64,000 nt of DNA from positions 1,550,001-1,614,000 of the forward strand of contig JADJLJ010000001.1 in assembly GCA_016710165.1 (NCBI GenBank), read 5' to 3'. The position numbers and the translations under genes are program-made. Below are positions 1-9,109 of this stretch, one piece after another. Origin of the DNA: Chitinophagaceae bacterium. Lineage in GTDB: Bacteria; Bacteroidota; Bacteroidia; Chitinophagales; Chitinophagaceae. The notes under the pieces are model-generated. The model did not search any database and was not told where the DNA came from. It was given only the letters and a program-made list of their open reading frames with translations. Each line of letters starts with the position of its first letter. Position 1 is the first letter of the stretch.

Positions 1-294
1 GTCAGCTATGAACTGATGCAGCGGAATAACCTGAGCGCTGATGATATTGCCTGGCTGGTGCCGCACCAGGCCAACCTGCGTATCATTGATGCCACGGCCA
101 GCCGCATGGGATTGCCCAAAGAAAAAGTAATGATCAACATTCAGAAATACGGCAATACTACTGCCGGTACTTTGCCGTTATGCTTGTGGGAGTGGGAAAA
201 GCAATTGAAAAAAGGCGACAACCTGATACTGGCTGCTTTTGGGGGAGGTTTTACCTGGGGCGCCACCTGGCTTAAGTGGGCTTACAACAGTTGA
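1..294 (+). CDS. fabH: 3-oxoacyl-ACP synthase III, C-terminal part (5' end outside window)
   Basis: This is the last 97 residues of a FabH-type beta-ketoacyl-ACP synthase III, which condenses acetyl-CoA with malonyl-ACP to start type II fatty acid synthesis in the cytoplasm. The frame is open to the window edge. Two of the three catalytic-triad regions are visible: the VPHQAN motif carrying the active-site His (about residue 22 of the fragment) and the GNTTAGT motif carrying the Asn (about residue 47). The C-terminal FGGGFTWGA segment is also typical of FabH. The catalytic Cys lies upstream of the window. The next gene starts about 110 bases downstream on the same strand and is unrelated. Confidence 0.93.
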   Translation, partial: VSYELMQRNNLSADDIAWLVPHQANLRIIDATASRMGLPKEKVMINIQKYGNTTAGTLPLCLWEWEKQLKKGDNLILAAFGGGFTWGATWLKWAYNS

Positions 295-407
295 ACATAA
301 CCGGTAAACAGGTTTTGTTGGCCAGTTGACCAACAAAGGTTCAGGAGCAGGCAACCTGAAGCGGGACCAGGGAATCTTTATCGTATATCTATGAATAAAT
401 TCATTGT

Positions 408-2821
408 ATGAAAAAAACTATACTCTTTCTCTTTATTGTTTTGCTGGCAGGTATCACAGAAAGCCATGCCCAGTTCTCCCGTTATATCGTACGCCTGAAA
501 GACAAGGGAACAAACCCGTTTTCACTTTCCAATCCATCGCAATACCTTACGGCAAGGGCGATACAACGCAGGACCCGTTACAATATAGCCATTGATTCTT
601 CGGACCTGCCGGTCACACCAAGATATATTGACAGCATTCGCTTAGCAGGTGCAGTAACCATTATCAATACATCAAAATGGCTGAACCAGGTTGCCATTCA
701 AACCACCGATGCAGCAGCGCTGGCTAAAATAAACAGTTTCCCTTTTGTGATAGGATCCGCACCCATAGGCAGCAGGCCCGGGCAAAGCAACAGGCCGGTA
801 AATAAGAAATTTGATGTGGAGCTGAATGAAATACCACAAGGGCCAACTTCTTCCATAATCACAGCCGATTACTATAGCTATGGCCAAAGCTATGGACAGG
901 TGCATCTTCACAATGGCGAATTTTTACACAACCGTGGTTTCAGGGGGCAGGGAATGCATATGGCTGTTTTGGATGCCGGCTTTTTAAATTACCTGACCTT
1001 ACCCACTTTCGACAGCATCCGGAATAATAACCAGATCCTGGGCACCTGGGATTTTGTGGCAGGTCATGCAAGCGTTAATGAAGATCATCCACATGGCATG
1101 AACTGCCTGAGTACCATTGCGGCAAATATGCCCGGGGTATTTATGGGTACTGCACCAAAGACCTCTTTTTATTTATACCGTACCGAAAATGCGGCCACGG
1201 AATACCCGATCGAAGAACAGAACTGGATCGCCGGTATGGAAAGGGCCGACAGCTTAGGCGTAGATGTGACATCCACTTCGCTGGGCTATTTTAATTTTGA
1301 TAATGCCATCTTCAATTACACGTATGTGAACATGGATGGCAATACCACCATGAGCGCTAAAGGGGCCGACCTTGCCGCAAAGAAAGGAATGCTGCTGTTG
1401 CTGGCGGCCGGCAATGAAGGCAACTCTGCCTGGCATTATATCATCACCCCATCAGATGCCGACAGTGTAATGGCAGTAGGCGCCGTTTCCGTAGCAGGGA
1501 ATGTTGGTAGTTTCAGCAGTTATGGCCCCAGCAGCGACGGGCAGATCAAACCTTCCGTTGCAGCAGTAGGAGTAAGTGCAGTAATTGCCAATTCATCAAC
1601 AGGCCAGCCCACATTTGGTAGCGGAACCTCATTTGCCTGCCCGAACATGGCGGGTCTTGCCACCTGTTTATGGCAGGCTTTCCCCGAAATAAACAACATG
1701 GGCATCATTAATACCATGCAGCAGGCGGCAACAAAAGCAACCAGCCCCGACAACCGGGTCGGTTACGGAATACCCGATATGAAAAAAGCTTTTGTGATGC
1801 TGGTAAAACAATTATTCACACAACAAACACCCCAGGTTTCCAATTGCAGCGTTACCTTACAATGGAACGTAAAAACAGATTCGGTGATCAGTGTGGTGGT
1901 AGAAAGAAAATTACCCGCCGATCTCAATTATACGACCGTGAACACACAAAATTCAACCGGCGCTTTTGCTGCAAGAAATTTTTCATTCACCGATGACCTG
2001 AGGAGTTTCCCTGCAAGCGGAATAAAATACCGTTTAAAAATGAATATTGCTGCCGACACCAGTTTTTACCTTGATTCCGTGACCGTGAATTTCATACCCC
2101 GACCAAACCTGGGGGCCGATAAGAATGCAAGCGTTTGCAGTGGCAACAGTTTTGACCTTACCACCCAATTCGTTACAACCGGGCTTGCATCCAACTGGAC
2201 GATCGGGGAAACCCGGTCAATACGCCAACTGCCGTAACAGCCGCGGGTATTTACCAGCTTATCGGTATTAATACTTCCGGCTGCGCCGATACTGCCCTGG
2301 TCAATCTCAGTCTTTTGCCTAAGCCTGCGTTGGGGAATGACCTAGCGATCACAAAATGCACCGACAGCATTGTGAACCTTACTACATTATACACAACCAC
2401 CGGTTTAACGGCTACATGGACGACCGGAGGCAACCCGGTTGCAACGCCGGCTGCTGTTACAACAGCAGGTGTGTACCGGGTAATTGCAATTAACAATTCC
2501 TCCTGCAGCGATACTGCATTTGTTACGATAACAAATAACCAGCAGTTGTGTGCGGCGCCATTGGTTGATAAGATCGTTATCAGTCCGAACCCGGTAAGTG
2601 ATAAACTCACGGTACAGGTGGTAAGAATTGCTGCTGCTGTTAAAACAGAGATCGTTATTACGAATGCTGCCGGGCAAATAATATACACGTTGAGTAACCA
2701 GCAGCCGGCAGGTTCACAATCGTACATCATACCCATGAAGAAAATGGCAGGAGGCATCTACTTTGTAACGGTGAGGCTGAATGATAAGAAAGAAGTGGTG
2801 AAGAAAATAGTGAAGCAGTAA
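408..2821 (+). CDS. Secreted S8 subtilisin-like serine peptidase with T9SS sorting domain (one-base frameshift)
   Basis: An exported serine endopeptidase. Residues 1-21 form a signal peptide (MKKTILFLFIVLLAGITESHA). The S8 triad is visible as Asp189 (AVLDAG), His229 (HPHGMN) and Ser408 (GTSFACP). Two tandem Ig-like repeats follow, then a type IX secretion C-terminal domain (ISPNPVSDKL ... AGGIYFV). The frame breaks at the G run 2205-2208: the first frame stops at 2237, while the downstream part (open to 2821) is in another frame. Adding one G restores TIGGNPVNTP, which closely matches the second repeat's TTGGNPVATP. The restored protein is about 804 residues. A one-base homopolymer deletion, probably a sequence error, explains this better than a true pseudogene. 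The substrate is unknown. Confidence 0.85.
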
Positions 2822-2827
2822 AAACAG

Positions 2828-3997
2828 TTATTCCTTTACAAAGGCGGCTGTAAACATAGTGTCTGCCTTTTTATCATACCCTTTTAATAATTCCATCCGC
2901 AATAACCGCAGGTGGAATTTTTCTTTTATGAAATGTACGACCTCTTCATTCTCTTTTTTAAAGACAGAGCAGGTGATGTAGATGAAGAGGCCGTTTTTTT
3001 CAAGATGCGGAATAACATTGGTAACGATTTGCTTTTGCCTCTCTGCATATTCCCCGATCATTTCCTCCGTAAAGAAATACAACTGTTCGGGTGTACGGCT
3101 CCAGGTTCCGCTGCCGGTGCAGGGGGCATCGCAGATGATGAGTTGCCCTTCGGCTGCGCTCAGGATAAGTTTTAGGTTTGGGGTTTGCAGGTCGGCAATA
3201 AAGGAAATGTAGTTTTTTATGCCGGCGGCGGAGAATCTTTTTTTAAGGTTTGCTAAACTGCTTTCCCGTATGTCTGAAACGGTCAATGCAATCTTCCCTT
3301 CCAGGATATCGTATGCCAGTAAGGATTTTCCTCCGCTGGCAGCGCAGCAGTCCCAGGCAGATACTGGATACTGGATACCGGATGCAGGATCTTTAAGAAC
3401 ATTCAAAACCTGCTGTGAGTTATAGTCTTGTACCACTGCCTCTTTATCAAATTCAATGATCTCATCCAGTTTTGTATTGTTGGGCAAAGCGATGCAGTCA
3501 TTCCCCGGCATGTCAAATGCCAATTGTGCCTCCTGCAGTTTTTTCACTACTGCATTTTTTTTGCCGGGTCTTACCCGGAGAAAAAGATCGGGTTGTGTAA
3601 AGAAAGATAAAGAGAATGATACCGGTTCCATGCCATCGCTTAATTCATTTTTCCAGGGAAATAATTCATTGATATCAATACCGGCCAAAGCAATTTTCTC
3701 TGAAACAGGACTTTCAATAGCGGCATTCCATCCGGGTTTATGAAAGTGCAGGAATTCATTGGGAGAATGTTCGCATAAAAATGTTCCGGTAAAAATCCGC
3801 TCTTCGACAGAAGCACCTGGGATTGCTCTGCCAAGCCGGTAAAAATTATAACAAAGCGCTGCGATCTGCTTCCGGTCCTTTGAGCCGTATTTTTTATTGG
3901 CTGCAAAATATTTTTTCAGGAAAACGGACAATGGTTCCCCCCCATCATACACTTCGATGATCTTTTTCGCTGAATTCAAATAAGAGTGCTGCCGCAT
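2828..3997 (-). CDS. RsmB/NOP-family 16S rRNA (cytosine-C5) methyltransferase
   Basis: A SAM-dependent RNA m5C methyltransferase of 389 residues. It has the family's SAM-binding motif (WDCCAASGGKS) and both cysteine motifs: DAPCTGSGTW (motif IV) and TCSVFKKENEE (motif VI). The ATG at 3997 is preferred over one at 4027, because the latter lies inside the hairpin ending the upstream odhB transcript. Two stretches look repeat-derived: residues encoded by a 7-bp array at 3360-3387 (reading DPASGIQYPVS) just before the SAM motif, and an LSAAEGQ segment (about 3145-3166) before the DAPCTG motif. Both fall in loops and keep the frame. The product acts on rRNA in the cytoplasm; the target base cannot be read from sequence. 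Confidence 0.88.
   Translation of the reverse strand: MRQHSYLNSAKKIIEVYDGGEPLSVFLKKYFAANKKYGSKDRKQIAALCYNFYRLGRAIPGASVEERIFTGTFLCEHSPNEFLHFHKPGWNAAIESPVSEKIALAGIDINELFPWKNELSDGMEPVSFSLSFFTQPDLFLRVRPGKKNAVVKKLQEAQLAFDMPGNDCIALPNNTKLDEIIEFDKEAVVQDYNSQQVLNVLKDPASGIQYPVSAWDCCAASGGKSLLAYDILEGKIALTVSDIRESSLANLKKRFSAAGIKNYISFIADLQTPNLKLILSAAEGQLIICDAPCTGSGTWSRTPEQLYFFTEEMIGEYAERQKQIVTNVIPHLEKNGLFIYITCSVFKKENEEVVHFIKEKFHLRLLRMELLKGYDKKADTMFTAAFVKE
3360..3387. repeat. Heptamer array inside rsmB-like gene (4 units, GATACTG/GATGCAG)
   Basis: Four consecutive 7-bp units: GATACTG, GATACTG, GATACCG, GATGCAG, followed by a partial GATCT. It is the same unit family, in the same orientation, as the left array at 61173-61207. 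Here it lies in coding sequence. Confidence 0.8.
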
Positions 3998-4002
3998 ACC
4001 GG

Positions 4003-4037
4003 CAAAAATAAAGCCTGCAATTAACATGGCAGGCTTT
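4003..4037 (-). terminator. Rho-independent terminator of odhB
   Basis: A perfect 9-bp stem (AAAGCCTGC at 4010-4018 with GCAGGCTTT at 4029-4037) and a 10-base loop. Read on the minus strand it is followed by TATTTTTG. It lies just after the odhB stop at 4058. Confidence 0.75.
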
Positions 4038-4057
4038 TAAATTATTTACAGACCGGT

Positions 4058-5320
4058 TTATAATTCCAGCAAACTTTTCACCGGGTCTTTTCCAAACAAT
4101 AATAATTCCGGATTTTCGAGCAGTTCTTTCACCCGTACCAAAAATCCAACCGATTCCCGGCCGTCGATGATGCGGTGATCGTAACTCAAGGCCACGTACA
4201 TCATGGGTTTTATAACAACCTGGCCATTTACCGCCACGGGCCTTTCCACGATATTGTGCATACCTAAAATGGCAGACTGCGGAATATTGATGATGGGTGT
4301 GCTCATCATGGAACCGAAGATCCCCCCGTTGGTGATGGTGAAGGTCCCACCGGTCATTTCTTCAATGGTGAGTTTGTTGTCTTTTGCCTTAGTGGCCAGT
4401 TCCACCACCTTTGCTTCAATGCCCGCCATACTTAAACTTTCTGCATTGCGTATTACGGGCACCACTAAACCTTTTGGCGCACTCACTGCAATGGAGATAT
4501 CACAGTAGTCGTGGTAAATGATGCTTTCCCCGTCAATGTAGGCATTCACTGCCGGCCATTCCATCAATGCATAGGTGCATGCCTTGGTAAAGAAACTCAT
4601 GAATCCCAGGTTAACGCCATGCAGTTCTTTGAATTTATCCTTGTACTTTTTCCGGATATCCATCACCGCACTCATATCCACTTCATTGAACGTAGTGAGC
4701 ATGGCTGTCGTATTCTTTGCCTCCACCAGGCGCCTGCTCACGGTCTTGCGCAGGTTGCTCATCTTTTCAATGCGATCGTTCCGTTCAAACAGAACGGTGC
4801 CCGGCCTTCTTCCGGGATTGTTCAATGCATCCATCACATCCTGCTTCACGATCCTTCCGTTGCTGCCTGATGGCGTTACTACTTTTACATCCACTTTCTT
4901 ATCGGCAATGATGGCTGCGGCAACAGGAGTTGCTTTCAGGTCGGTTTGGGGTTTTATGCCTGCCTGTCCGGTAGGCAGGCCTGCCTGTCCGGTAGGCAGC
5001 TTTGAGGTTTGAGGTTGAGGAGCAGGTTCCTTTTCTTTTACAGCAATGGGTTGTTCCGCCTTTTCTGCTTCTGCCGGCCTGGCAGCATCGGTATCAATTG
5101 AACAAACCACATCTCCTATGTTGAGGGTATCTCCTTCTTTGGCGATGATCTTTATGGCGCCGGCTTGTTCCGCATTCAGTTCAAACGTGGCTTTTTCACT
5201 TTCCAGCTCGGCGATCACTTCGTCCCTGTTCACCCAGTCCCCGTCTTTCTTATGCCATTTCACCAGCGTTACTTCATTGATACTCTCCCCTACCGTTGGA
5301 ACTTTTATCTCGATTGACAT
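4058..5320 (-). CDS. odhB: Dihydrolipoyllysine-residue succinyltransferase (2-oxoglutarate dehydrogenase E2)
   Basis: The E2 core enzyme of the 2-oxoglutarate dehydrogenase complex, moving the succinyl group from lipoamide to CoA in the TCA cycle. The 420 residues contain an N-terminal lipoyl domain with the modified lysine in ESEKATFE (about residue 43), a variable linker, a peripheral-subunit-binding domain (about 125-165, GSNGRIVKQDV) and the catalytic acyltransferase domain ending with the active-site His/Asp motif SYDHRIIDGR. The linker carries LPTGQAG twice in tandem, encoded by two 21-bp palindromic repeat units (4958-4999). The gene is followed by its own terminator and no E1 gene (odhA) is adjacent. 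The ATG at 5320 is the only sensible start. Confidence 0.95.
   Translation of the reverse strand: MSIEIKVPTVGESINEVTLVKWHKKDGDWVNRDEVIAELESEKATFELNAEQAGAIKIIAKEGDTLNIGDVVCSIDTDAARPAEAEKAEQPIAVKEKEPAPQPQTSKLPTGQAGLPTGQAGIKPQTDLKATPVAAAIIADKKVDVKVVTPSGSNGRIVKQDVMDALNNPGRRPGTVLFERNDRIEKMSNLRKTVSRRLVEAKNTTAMLTTFNEVDMSAVMDIRKKYKDKFKELHGVNLGFMSFFTKACTYALMEWPAVNAYIDGESIIYHDYCDISIAVSAPKGLVVPVIRNAESLSMAGIEAKVVELATKAKDNKLTIEEMTGGTFTITNGGIFGSMMSTPIINIPQSAILGMHNIVERPVAVNGQVVIKPMMYVALSYDHRIIDGRESVGFLVRVKELLENPELLLFGKDPVKSLLEL
4958..4999. repeat. Tandem 21-bp palindromic repeat in the odhB linker
   Basis: Two identical 21-bp units in direct tandem, each containing the near-palindrome TGCCTGTCCGGTAGGCA. 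On the coding strand each unit adds seven residues, LPTGQAG. The length is a multiple of three, so the frame is kept. Confidence 0.85.
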
Positions 5321-5416
5321 CTACAGTAATTTATGTGGGGCAAATTTCGGGGAAAATTAAGGATTATTAAAATTGATTTACCGATATTGAATCCCGGGCG
5401 GAACAGCAGGCCGGTA

Positions 5417-5450
5417 AAGCAAAACCGGCAATGGATATCCAGGGCCGGTT
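5417..5450 (-). terminator. Probable terminator of rpoD
   Basis: Read on the minus strand, AACCGGC and GCCGGTT form a 7-bp stem (5444-5450 with 5423-5429), followed by TTTTGCTTT. It lies 35 bases after the rpoD stop. Confidence 0.6.
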
Positions 5451-5484
5451 CTGATATAAAAAAGCGTATTGACGAGGGTGGAAT

Positions 5485-6354
5485 TCAGGTACCCAGGTAG
5501 GTCTTTAAAAGTTTGCACCGGGATGCCGTGCGTAGTTTGGTAATGGCTTTATCCTTGATCTGCCGTACCCGCTCCCGGGTAAGGTTAAAGTGTTCACCGA
5601 TATCTTCGAGGCTCAGGGCATGGTCAACGCCAATGCCAAAGAAAAACCGGATAACATCCTTCTGCCTTTCGGTCAGTGTGCTTAACGACCGGTCTATTTC
5701 TGTTTTCAGAGATGCTTTAAATGCCAGTTCATCATCGGTATTGGCAGCATTATGATTTACAAGAACATCGATCAATGTACTCTCTTCCCCGTCGGCCAAT
5801 GGCTGGTCCATGCTTACATGGCGGGCAGCCACACCCAGTGTGGCAGCAATTTCCTCTGCATCCATGTCCAGTAAAAAAGCGAGTTCTTCCGGGGTGGGTT
5901 CCCTTTCAAATTCCTGCTCCAGCTGTGAAAATGCTTTGCTGATACGGTTTGTTAAACCAACTTTATTCAACGGCAACCGAACGATCCTTGATTGTTCAGC
6001 CAGTGCCTGCAGAATGCTCTGGCGTATCCACCAAACGGCATAGGATATGAACTTGAAACCCCGCGTCTCATCAAAACGCTGTGCTGCCTTTATCAGGCCC
6101 AGGTTCCCTTCATTGATCAGGTCGGGTAATGTCAATCCCTGGTTTTGATATTGCTTTGCCACTGATACCACAAAACGAAGATTTGCTTTGGTAAGTTTTT
6201 CCAAAGCCTTCTGGTCTCCCTGCTTGATACGTATGGCTAATTTAACTTCTTCTTCCGGAGTTATTAATTCTACTTTACCGATCTCCTGCAGATACTTCTC
6301 TAAACTCTGGCTTTCACGGTTTGTGATAGACTTAGTGATTTTTAGCTGACGCAT
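5485..6354 (-). CDS. rpoD: Primary RNA polymerase sigma factor (RpoD/SigA, short Bacteroidota form)
   Basis: The housekeeping sigma factor directing RNA polymerase to TTTG/TAnnTTTG promoters. The 289 residues match the compact Bacteroidota form, which lacks a long region 1.1. Visible regions: 1.2 (SLEKYLQEIGKVELITPEEE), 2.1-2.4 (ANLRFVVSVAKQYQ, LPDLINEGNLGLIKAA, FISYAVWWIRQSILQAL), 3 (REPTPEELA) and 4.2 helix-turn-helix (LSLEDIGEHFNLTRERVRQI). The start is set at the ATG at 6354 because the family begins MRQLKITK; an ATG two codons upstream is possible. A TAGATTTG element (6424-6431, minus strand) is about 70 bases upstream. The gene stands alone with its own terminator. Confidence 0.96.
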   Translation of the reverse strand: MRQLKITKSITNRESQSLEKYLQEIGKVELITPEEEVKLAIRIKQGDQKALEKLTKANLRFVVSVAKQYQNQGLTLPDLINEGNLGLIKAAQRFDETRGFKFISYAVWWIRQSILQALAEQSRIVRLPLNKVGLTNRISKAFSQLEQEFEREPTPEELAFLLDMDAEEIAATLGVAARHVSMDQPLADGEESTLIDVLVNHNAANTDDELAFKASLKTEIDRSLSTLTERQKDVIRFFFGIGVDHALSLEDIGEHFNLTRERVRQIKDKAITKLRTASRCKLLKTYLGT

Positions 6355-6423
6355 ACTCATAAGCCTGTTGGTTTAAAGGTTAAGTTCGAAATGGATATGG
6401 GTTAATAACTTGTTAAATTTTTA

Positions 6424-6431
6424 CAAATCTA
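6424..6431 (-). promoter_or_regulatory. Candidate -7 element of rpoD
   Basis: TAGATTTG on the minus strand matches the Bacteroidota -7 consensus TAnnTTTG, 70 bases before the rpoD ATG. I could not find a convincing -33 TTTG at the right spacing. Confidence 0.35.
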
Positions 6432-6623
6432 TTAACGTAATTTATATTATTTATGATATGCAGCCAAAAAAAAAAATCTAAAACACTGGGTTTCAGAAGT
6501 TTGAAATTGTTTTTGTTTAACATTTATATATTATAAGTAAAACAAAAAAAGTCAAATAAATAATTTGATAAGCAGATTATTTTGTTATTATTGCAACATT
6601 GCAACGATATCTAAACCAAAAGG

Positions 6624-7004
6624 ATGAGTAAGAAAGTTTTATATACATTAGAATACCCTGTAAGATGCTCTCCAAGTATTTTATATGAATTTTTGATTTC
6701 CCCTGCGGGTCTGCAGGAATGGTTTGCAGATAAAGTGGATGAAAAAGACGGGGTTTACAGTTTTTCCTGGAACGGTACGCAGGATAAAGCCCAGTTGCTG
6801 GAAACAGAAGAAGATAAGTTTGTACGTTTTCGCTGGGACCATATGGCAAAGGATGAATACTTTGAGTGGCGTATTGAAAAATCGGAAGTGACCAACCAGA
6901 CCATTTTATTGATCAGCGATTTTGCCGATAAGAAAGATATCAAGGACCAGAGCCAGCTATGGGAATACCAGGTGAAGGAATTGTTTCACCGCCTGGGAAG
7001 CTGA
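6624..7004 (+). CDS. START-like (SRPBCC/AHSA1 fold) domain protein
   Basis: A 126-residue protein resembling the small Bacteroidota START-like family related to AHSA1/SRPBCC proteins, which form a hydrophobic ligand-binding cup. Seen: N-terminal strand (KVLYTLEYPVRCSPSILYEF), then the hallmark SPAGLQEWFAD segment and FSWNG, then acidic strands rich in Trp and Phe. Ligand and partner are unknown. It is transcribed divergently from rpoD across a 263-base AT-rich gap. A possible promoter is TTTG at 6564-6567 and TATTATTG at 6586-6593 (18-base spacer). Its 3' end overlaps the convergent gene on the other strand by 19 bases. Confidence 0.82.
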   Translation: MSKKVLYTLEYPVRCSPSILYEFLISPAGLQEWFADKVDEKDGVYSFSWNGTQDKAQLLETEEDKFVRFRWDHMAKDEYFEWRIEKSEVTNQTILLISDFADKKDIKDQSQLWEYQVKELFHRLGS

Positions 7005-7609
7005 TCGTTCAGTAACTGCATCATTTCACGAAAATGCGCTTCAAGCATTTTGGGTATTTCATTCCAGGCATCCAGCGGGAATCGTACGGCCAGTTTTACA
7101 AATTGTTCCTGGGTGATCCTCTTTTCAAATTCCTCCCTGGTAAGATCCCCAACGGAGCAGTAATTATTTTCTTCAAAGTGATGTTGCCATGGATCATCAT
7201 TGACGCACACATAAAAATCATTCCGCTGCATCCTGTCAAAGCCCGAACACAGGTCTTTCTCAAACATTGTTTTGTACGTTCCGGATAACTGGAGTGTGAG
7301 GCTGAAAAAATTACCCCACCAGAACATGGTACGGACGGCAAAGATATTTTCTCCTTCAAAGCACCGGGGATAATCCAGCATCACGTACGGCAGCTGGCGG
7401 TAGTTTTCCCCTTTCGATATTTTTGCTGAAGCCCGGGCAACAGGCACGGGCAATGAAACCTGTTCAACAACTGCCCGATAGTTTTCCGAAAGCTGGCCAA
7501 ACATCCCGTACAGTTTCCCTATAACAGCATGTTTCGTTAAAATCCAGCCGGTATTGTTTACCAGTTGCAGTTCCTCAGCAGAAAGAGTTAATTTTGACCG
7601 ATGCTTCAT
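6986..7609 (-). CDS. Conserved hypothetical protein
   Basis: A 207-residue soluble protein of unknown function. I recognise no catalytic motif. It is rich in aromatic residues (DYPRCFEGENIFAVRTMFWW) and has no signal peptide or membrane segment. The ATG at 7609 is preferred to one at 7642, because the longer form would run into the promoter space of the divergent lpt gene starting at 7660. The 50-base gap between the two ATGs suggests shared regulation. Its 3' end overlaps the START-like gene by 19 bases in convergent orientation. Confidence 0.7.
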   Translation of the reverse strand: MKHRSKLTLSAEELQLVNNTGWILTKHAVIGKLYGMFGQLSENYRAVVEQVSLPVPVARASAKISKGENYRQLPYVMLDYPRCFEGENIFAVRTMFWWGNFFSLTLQLSGTYKTMFEKDLCSGFDRMQRNDFYVCVNDDPWQHHFEENNYCSVGDLTREEFEKRITQEQFVKLAVRFPLDAWNEIPKMLEAHFREMMQLLNDQLPRR

Positions 7610-7659
7610 ATGAAACGTCAAATTACTACAATTACCGTTCACCAGACCTCCAGCGGGGC

Positions 7660-9099
7660 ATGATAAAAAAATTAGACAAGCTTATTCTCAAGGCATTCAT
7701 CGGTCCGTTCATCATAACGTTCTTCATCGCTTTTTTTGTGCTGATGATGCAGGGCCTGTGGAAATACCTGGACGACCTGGTGGGCAAAGGGCTCGACTTC
7801 ATCACGATCGGAAAATTCCTCTGGTATGTGAGTGCTTCCATGCTCACGCTGGCCATGCCCATCGCCATACTTATCTCTTCCATCATGACCTTTGGCAACC
7901 TGGGAGAAAGTTTTGAACTGGTGGCCATCAAATCATCCGGCATTTCGCTGCTGCGTTTCATGCGGCCCCTGGTCTGGGTATCGATCTTATTCTGCGGCAT
8001 CACGTTTGTTTTTGCCAATTACGTCATCCCCTATGCCAACCTGAAATTTGTGGCCCTGTACAATGATATTTATTACAAGAAACCGGCCTTTGACCTGAAA
8101 GAGGGTGTCTTCTTCACTCATATACCCAAGTACGCCATCAAAGCAGGGAAAAAAGATGCCGATGGAAAAACCATTCACAATGTGCTGATCTATGAACAGA
8201 CCAATCCCATCCAGAACAACAGCATCATTGCTGAAAAAGGCGTGATGCGTATCTCCGATGATAAAAAATTCCTCGAATTCAACCTGCAGAACGGGTACCG
8301 CTACCAGGAGAATGGAAATACCGGCGACACAGCCACCGAATTCATAAGGCTTGGTTTCAGTTCCTTTAAAAAATTATTCGACCTGAGTGCGTTGCAGAAG
8401 CAAAATACGAACGACAGCATTTACCGCAACAACTTTAAGATGTTAAGCGCCGGGCAGATAAACAGGTTCCTGGATTCGCTGACCCGGATGAATGACAGTT
8501 TGAACGTTCGGACTGCCCGTTCCTTTGATATGTATTTGCACTATACCATGGTTGCTGACAGTACCTGGAAAAAGATCCCAAAAGCCTTTTCAAAATACAA
8601 CAGCTTCGATTCGCTTTTACCTGACTCGGCCCGCTTGCAGGTAAAAGATGCTGCCAAAAACATAGCCGGTAACCTAAAGATCAATGTAGAGAATGCTGCC
8701 AGCGAAACCGAGAACCGGAAAACAGAGATCCGCTATCACAAAATAGAATGGCACCGTAAGTTTTCCTTATCCATGGCCTGTTTTGTCCTGTTCTTCCTCG
8801 GCGCCCCGCTGGGTTCCATCATCCGCAAAGGGGGCTTTGGAATGCCGCTGGTAGTAGCCATCGTGTTCTTCCTGATCTTTCACCTGCTGAATATGTTCGG
8901 CGAAAAGTTCGTGAAGGAGAGCATCACTTCCCCGTTCATAGGAATGTGGCTGGCCGTACTGGTGCTGACACCCGTTGGTGTCTTTCTTACCTACAAAGCC
9001 ATGCACGACTCACAACTTTTCAATAAAGAATATTATTACCGTTTCTTTAAGAGGGTACGCAACCTTTTCGGCCCATCAAAAAGAAGTTCAACCACCTAA
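7660..9099 (+). CDS. LptF/LptG-family permease (lipopolysaccharide export)
   Basis: A YjgP/YjgQ-family inner-membrane permease of 479 residues. In the family, two such subunits and LptB extract LPS from the inner membrane and pass it to LptC/LptA. Seen: three N-terminal membrane segments (the first from about residue 15, FIGPFIITFFIAFFVLMMQG), a long periplasmic domain (about 125-385, beta-jellyroll in the family) and three C-terminal segments. The ATG at 7660 opens MIKKLDKLILKAF, typical of the family; an in-frame ATG at 7594 would overlap the divergent gene. I cannot tell LptF from LptG. The sod gene follows 10 bases downstream and may be co-transcribed. Confidence 0.9.
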   Translation: MIKKLDKLILKAFIGPFIITFFIAFFVLMMQGLWKYLDDLVGKGLDFITIGKFLWYVSASMLTLAMPIAILISSIMTFGNLGESFELVAIKSSGISLLRFMRPLVWVSILFCGITFVFANYVIPYANLKFVALYNDIYYKKPAFDLKEGVFFTHIPKYAIKAGKKDADGKTIHNVLIYEQTNPIQNNSIIAEKGVMRISDDKKFLEFNLQNGYRYQENGNTGDTATEFIRLGFSSFKKLFDLSALQKQNTNDSIYRNNFKMLSAGQINRFLDSLTRMNDSLNVRTARSFDMYLHYTMVADSTWKKIPKAFSKYNSFDSLLPDSARLQVKDAAKNIAGNLKINVENAASETENRKTEIRYHKIEWHRKFSLSMACFVLFFLGAPLGSIIRKGGFGMPLVVAIVFFLIFHLLNMFGEKFVKESITSPFIGMWLAVLVLTPVGVFLTYKAMHDSQLFNKEYYYRFFKRVRNLFGPSKRSSTT

Positions 9100-9109
9100 A
9101 ACCAAGATC

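Noticed and set aside
2251..2757. Long antisense frame (168 codons) over the subtilase 3' end
   Set aside because: It is a shadow of the plus-strand repeat and sorting domain, with no motifs of its own.
4025..4027. Earlier ATG for the rsmB-like gene
   Set aside because: It lies inside the odhB terminator hairpin.
8975..9109. Upstream extension of sod
   Set aside because: It overlaps the lptF/G coding sequence; the Tat signal starts at 9110.
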